Source of the DNA: Methylotenera sp.
Lineage (GTDB): Bacteria > Pseudomonadota > Gammaproteobacteria > Burkholderiales > Methylophilaceae
Reading direction: 5' to 3'
NCBI GenBank assembly: GCA_027487055.1
Contig: JAIYEJ010000220.1
Span: forward strand, 1-9,695
DNA length: 9,695 nucleotides
The notes under the pieces are model-generated. The model did no database searches and had not been told where the DNA came from. It saw only the letters and a program-made list of their open reading frames with translations. Positions 6,557 to 9,695 of the stretch are shown in pieces. A program made the position numbers and the translations under genes. Positions within the stretch are counted from its first letter, which is position 1. Each line of letters begins with the position of its first letter.

Positions 6557-7297
6557 TTATTGCCAAGGGTAACCTAACTTGGAGATGCCTGTTTTTAAAT
6601 CTTGCATGGCGAGTTTTACTTGTGCGCTTTCGCCTTTCATGCCCAGTTCGGTGGTTCTGCGTTGGCCACTTCTGGGTAGGCTAAACAATTTTAAACTTGG
6701 GTACTTGGCAAGCATGGTGTTCATAAAGTCAATTAAATCGCTCTCGCCAGCCTCGGTCACTACAATCGATTCCTCAAGATAATCTTGGGTGTGAAATAAA
6801 TGGTTGTAATAGGTTTCTAACACCCACTCCACCATTGGATGAGCCATTTCAGGAAATCCTGGCACAAAATAATGTTGGTGAATGCTAAAGCCTGCTACTT
6901 GGTTCACAGGGTTGGGGATTAACTCACAGCCTTTAGGGAAATCCGCCATCAAGACGCGTTTGGGGTAAGCGGTTTCGCCATACTGCGCCACGATATTTTC
7001 TACCGCGCCCGCATGGCGCTCAATCGGCACACCTGCGGCATCTGCCGCACATTGGCGCGTGTAGTCATCTGGCGTCGCGCCGATGCCACCAAAGCTAAAC
7101 ACAATATCCCCCCGCGCCATGCTGGCTTTAAGTGAGCTGGTGATTTGGTCTGGAATATCTCCTAAATAATTCGCCCAGCTTAATTGCAAGCCCCTGCTAG
7201 AGAGAAGCTCAATCACTTTAGTTAAGTGCGCGTCTTTACGTTTGCCAGAGAGGATTTCATCGCCGATGATATAGATGCCGAAATTCGTTTGACGCAT
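6557..7297 (-). CDS. CinA N-terminal-like protein (COG1058, MoaB/Mog fold), competence/damage-inducible protein A family, lacking the PncC domain
   Basis: This 246-residue protein has the MoaB/Mog-type nucleotide-binding fold found in the N-terminal half of CinA. The opening FGIYIIGDEILSGKRKD (6-22), the glycine loop SFGGIGATPDDYTRQ (68-82) and IPNPVNQVAGF (127-137) with HYFVPGFPEMAHPMVEWVL (142-160) fit the short CinA-like family I know from Betaproteobacteria. Full-length CinA is about 400 residues and carries a C-terminal NMN deamidase (PncC) domain, which is absent here. CinA N-domains have been linked to ADP-ribose pyrophosphatase activity; whether this short form has it is unknown. The ATG at 7297 is preferred over an in-frame TTG at 7321, since the family begins within a few residues of FGIYIIGDE. 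It is the first gene of the probable minus-strand operon. Confidence 0.88.
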   Translation of the reverse strand: MRQTNFGIYIIGDEILSGKRKDAHLTKVIELLSSRGLQLSWANYLGDIPDQITSSLKASMARGDIVFSFGGIGATPDDYTRQCAADAAGVPIERHAGAVENIVAQYGETAYPKRVLMADFPKGCELIPNPVNQVAGFSIHQHYFVPGFPEMAHPMVEWVLETYYNHLFHTQDYLEESIVVTEAGESDLIDFMNTMLAKYPSLKLFSLPRSGQRRTTELGMKGESAQVKLAMQDLKTGISKLGYPWQ

Positions 7298-7311
7298 ATG
7301 ATTATATTTCT

Positions 7312-7340
7312 TTGAAAACAATTAAATTGGCAGTTATTAT
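7312..7340 (+). promoter_or_regulatory. Candidate sigma70 promoter for the zinc-ribbon membrane protein gene
   Basis: TTGAAA (7312-7317) and TATTAT (7335-7340) have the optimal 17-base spacing and point toward the ATG at 7369. The start of transcription would be near 7347, giving a leader of about 22 bases. The spacer contains the small inverted repeat CAATT-A-AATTG (7319-7329). Confidence 0.45.
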
Positions 7341-7364
7341 AGTTCTAATTCTTTAATAAAGTTA
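7336..7364 (-). promoter_or_regulatory. Candidate promoter for the CinA-like operon
   Basis: On the minus strand a consensus TATAAT lies at 7341-7336. The -35 position at 7364-7359 reads TAACTT and is weak. Transcription would start near 7329, leaving about 31 bases to the ATG at 7297. This -10 box overlaps the plus-strand -10 box, so the two divergent promoters would compete for the same DNA. Confidence 0.35.
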
Positions 7365-7368
7365 TGTC

Positions 7369-8052
7369 ATGAATGATAAACAAGCCGCTGAAATTTCAGA
7401 TGAATTGAAGCTTGAGTTTGATGGTAAAACCTGCGTCAAATGCAATTACAAGCGCCAATCCACTGACAATGCCCCTGAGTGGGCTTGCCCGAGCTGTGGT
7501 GTTGCCTATGTTAAGGCTGAAGCAGCCATAAAAGAAGAGCAGGATCGGCTAGGTCTGCAAAACAGAATAGAACGTGTTAAGTTTATGGAGGAAAATGAGA
7601 AGTTCGATTCAAAAGAGCAGGCACAAGTAGAAGCAGATAAATCAATAGCTAAGCAGATTTATATCTTAATCTTTTTTGGTGGTCTTACTGGAGGCATTAC
7701 TTTTTTAATTAGTATGGCTATGGCGTTTAAGCACAATAACTTTCAAGGTAAGAAAAATTGGGTGCACAGTCATTTTGCTTGGCAAGTGAAAGCATTTTGG
7801 GATGCCACCATATGGGCAGGCGTTGGTTTTCTTATAGTGCTAGTTGGACTTATATCCTCAATTAAAAATAGCTTCAAAGATGGTTTGGGTAGTGGTTATG
7901 AGGTATATGGTCAATTATTCGGTTGGATGTTTGACCCTTTTTTTATGAAATGCCTTGCGGTGGGTGGCGTGATAGTCGTTATGGCAGGGGTATGGCATTT
8001 AGTACGCATGATTCAAGGCTATCGCGCATTGCAGAGAGATGAGACATTATAG
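7369..8052 (+). CDS. Uncharacterised zinc-ribbon protein with three C-terminal TM segments
   Basis: I do not recognise a named family for this 227-residue protein. The N-terminal cytoplasmic part carries four cysteines spaced CVKC (22-25) and CPSCGVAYVK (40-49), a classic zinc ribbon. A charged, probably helical linker follows (about 50-92). Three hydrophobic segments lie at about 96-119, 145-165 and 193-213, with HSHFAWQVKAFWDA (133-146) before the second. That His/aromatic stretch resembles small three-TM proteins of the DUF4870 type, an uncertain match from memory. The ATG at 7369 has only a weak AAAG upstream. The gene is divergent from the CinA-like operon and convergent with polA, so it is probably monocistronic. 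A membrane-anchored zinc ribbon might sense or recruit a partner, which is speculation. Confidence 0.82.
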   Translation: MNDKQAAEISDELKLEFDGKTCVKCNYKRQSTDNAPEWACPSCGVAYVKAEAAIKEEQDRLGLQNRIERVKFMEENEKFDSKEQAQVEADKSIAKQIYILIFFGGLTGGITFLISMAMAFKHNNFQGKKNWVHSHFAWQVKAFWDATIWAGVGFLIVLVGLISSIKNSFKDGLGSGYEVYGQLFGWMFDPFFMKCLAVGGVIVVMAGVWHLVRMIQGYRALQRDETL

Positions 8053-8064
8053 TTTAATGAATCA

Positions 8065-9695
8065 CTAGTGCGCGCTTTCCCAATTCCTGCCAATGCCAAC
8101 TTCCGCCAGTAAAGGTACAGATAATTTTGCTACATTTTGCATCAGTATTGGCAAAGTACTTTTCACTAATTCTAACTCGTTATCTGGTACTTCTAAGACG
8201 AGTTCATCGTGTACCTGCATAATCAATTTTGATTGTAAGTGTTCAGTTACCAGCCAGTTTTGCACTGCAATCATGGCAAGTTTAATCAGGTCCGCAGCGG
8301 TGCCTTGCATTGGGGCATTAATGGCGGCGCGTTCTGCGCCGTTTCTTCTTTGAACATTAGCACTGTTGATTTCTGGCACCCATAAACGTCTGCCAAAATA
8401 GGTTTCCACATAGCCTTTTTGTTTTGCTTCGGAACGCGTATTTTCCATGTAGGCTTTAACGCCAGGGTAGCGCGAAAAATAGCGCTCGATATAACTGGCG
8501 GCGGCGCCACGTTCAATGTTTAAGTTTAGTGCTAAGCCAAAGGCGCTCATGCCGTAAATTAAGCCAAAGTTAATCACTTTGGCGTAACGGCGTTGTTCGT
8601 TATCTACTGCGCTACGCTCCACCCCAAAAATCTCGGCGGCAGTCGCGCGGTGAATATCTTCGTTATTAGCAAATGCTTGCAACATACCTGCATCTTGCGA
8701 TAAGTGCGCCATGATGCGTAGTTCGATTTGCGAATAATCGGCAGACACAATTTGCGCACCTTGTGGCGCAATAAACGCTTCGCGAATGCGTCGACCTTCA
8801 GCGCTGCGTACAGGAATATTCTGTAAGTTTGGGTCGCTACTCGCAAGCCTACCTGTAATGGCCACCGCTTGGTTATAGCTGGTGTGCACACGCCCCGTTT
8901 GCGGGTTAATCATTTTGGGGAGCTTGTCGGTGTAGGTGGATTTGAGTTTGGCTAAGCCGCGATACTCTAGTAAGACTTTGGGTAACGGGTGGTCGAGCGC
9001 GAGCTCTTGAAGCACGTCTTCATCTGTGCTGGGTGCTCCGCTAGGTGTTTTTTTGGTGGGCTTAATGCCCAGTTTATCAAACAAAATTTCTTGCAATTGC
9101 TTGGGTGAGCCCAAATTAAAAGGTTGGCCTGCCAACGCATAGGCTTGGTTTTCTAGCGCGACCAATTTAGCGCCAATTTCGTTGCTTTGCCCTCTAAGCA
9201 TATCCGCATCTATAAATACGCCATTGCGCTCAATGGTAAACAAACACGCAGAGCTGGGCATTTCAATTTGGTTGTAAATAAAGCTTAATTTTTCATCGTG
9301 CGCAATTTGTGGATACATGGCTTCGTGCAATTGCAGGGTAATGTCGGCATCCTCAGCCGCGTATTCGGCGGCAGTTTCTACCGTGACTTGGTTAAAGCTG
9401 ACTTGCTTGGCACCTTTGCCAGCTACATCTTCAAAATGGATGGTCTGCAAGCCCAAATGTCGCTCGGCGAGTGCATCCATGCCGTGCGTTTTGTGCGATT
9501 CAAACACGTAAGATTGCAACATGGTGTCGTGCGCAATGCCATTAAGCGCAATGCCGTGATTGGCTAGAACGTGGCAATCATATTTAAGATTTTGGCCTAC
9601 TTTTTTGATTAAATCGTTTTCGAGTATTGGCTTAATTTTAGAGAGTGTTTCAGCAAAGTTAAGTTGCTCAGGTGCGTCAAAATAATCGTGCTTCA
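8065..9695 (-). CDS. polA: DNA polymerase I, C-terminal part (gene continues beyond window)
   Basis: DNA polymerase I fills gaps and replaces RNA primers in lagging-strand synthesis and excision repair. The frame is open to the window edge, giving the last 542 residues of a protein normally about 900 or more; the 5'-nuclease domain and motif Exo I lie outside. Numbering visible residues: Exo II is GQNLKYDCHVL (Asn35, Asp39) and Exo III is YAAEDADITL (Tyr111, Asp115), so the proofreading site looks intact. Polymerase motif A is SADYSQIELR (Asp319). Motif B is RRYAKVINFGLIYG (Arg368, Lys372, Phe376, Tyr380); Phe376 matches E. coli F762, which discriminates against dideoxynucleotides. Motif C is MQVHDELVLEVP (His495, Asp496, Glu497). 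The C-terminus ends GRNWESAH. The stop is 12 bp from that of the convergent plus-strand gene, with no terminator visible between them. Confidence 0.98.
   Translation of the reverse strand, partial: KHDYFDAPEQLNFAETLSKIKPILENDLIKKVGQNLKYDCHVLANHGIALNGIAHDTMLQSYVFESHKTHGMDALAERHLGLQTIHFEDVAGKGAKQVSFNQVTVETAAEYAAEDADITLQLHEAMYPQIAHDEKLSFIYNQIEMPSSACLFTIERNGVFIDADMLRGQSNEIGAKLVALENQAYALAGQPFNLGSPKQLQEILFDKLGIKPTKKTPSGAPSTDEDVLQELALDHPLPKVLLEYRGLAKLKSTYTDKLPKMINPQTGRVHTSYNQAVAITGRLASSDPNLQNIPVRSAEGRRIREAFIAPQGAQIVSADYSQIELRIMAHLSQDAGMLQAFANNEDIHRATAAEIFGVERSAVDNEQRRYAKVINFGLIYGMSAFGLALNLNIERGAAASYIERYFSRYPGVKAYMENTRSEAKQKGYVETYFGRRLWVPEINSANVQRRNGAERAAINAPMQGTAADLIKLAMIAVQNWLVTEHLQSKLIMQVHDELVLEVPDNELELVKSTLPILMQNVAKLSVPLLAEVGIGRNWESAH

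Noticed and set aside
7297..7321. Longer start (TTG at 7321) for the CinA-like protein
   Set aside because: The extra residues MFSKKYNH are not family-like, and a normal ATG at 7297 gives the expected N-terminus.
7364..7372. Minimal upstream frame ATG-TCA-TGA overlapping the ATG at 7369
   Set aside because: A two-codon frame can arise by chance in this AT-rich leader, and no ribosome binding site favours it.
8053..8064. Terminator between the convergent zinc-ribbon gene and polA
   Set aside because: Only 12 bases separate the stops and no stem followed by a T-run is visible in them.

Overview
The window is ordinary-looking bacterial chromosome, densely coded, with moderate to slightly AT-leaning composition. 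Protein types suggest a Gram-negative proteobacterium: an RND pump with an outer-membrane lipoprotein, a short CinA-N protein of the kind common in Betaproteobacteria, and a DNA polymerase I with proteobacterial motifs. My best guess is a betaproteobacterium, possibly Methylophilaceae. This rests on recall of family flavour, not on a search.

Layout. (1) Positions 1-4150, plus strand: the C-terminal ~880 residues of an AcrB/MexB-type RND inner-membrane pump run into an OprM/NodT-type outer-membrane channel lipoprotein through an ATGA overlap. The periplasmic adaptor would be expected upstream, outside the window. (2) Positions 4186-5481, plus strand: an MFS transporter of the MHS (metabolite:H+ symporter) group. 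Its start region holds a perfect 8-bp inverted repeat around a possible -10 box and no ribosome binding site. (3) Positions 5482-5579: a convergent intergenic stretch with an AT hairpin, nested GC-containing hairpins and a 23-nt segment that repeats (20/23, same codon phase) part of the neighbouring MFS gene. (4) Positions 7297 down to 5580, minus strand: a probable three-gene operon of a CinA-N/MoaB-like protein, an unrecognised three-TM protein and a YkgJ-type eight-cysteine protein. (5) A 71-bp AT-rich divergent promoter region, then a plus-strand gene (7369-8052) for an unrecognised protein with an N-terminal zinc ribbon and three TM segments. (6) Positions 9695 down to 8065, minus strand: the C-terminal 542 residues of DNA polymerase I (end of the proofreading domain plus the whole polymerase domain), ending 12 bp from the preceding convergent gene.

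How the genes work together. The first two genes should form two of the three layers of a tripartite efflux pump. The MFS gene lies downstream on the same strand but probably has its own promoter. The minus-strand trio is tightly spaced and may be co-translated at its last junction, but no shared pathway can be read from the sequence. polA is an unrelated housekeeping gene. I saw no mobile element, CRISPR array, tRNA or rRNA. The most unusual signals are the inverted repeat at the MFS start and the MFS-derived-looking repeat after its stop codon.
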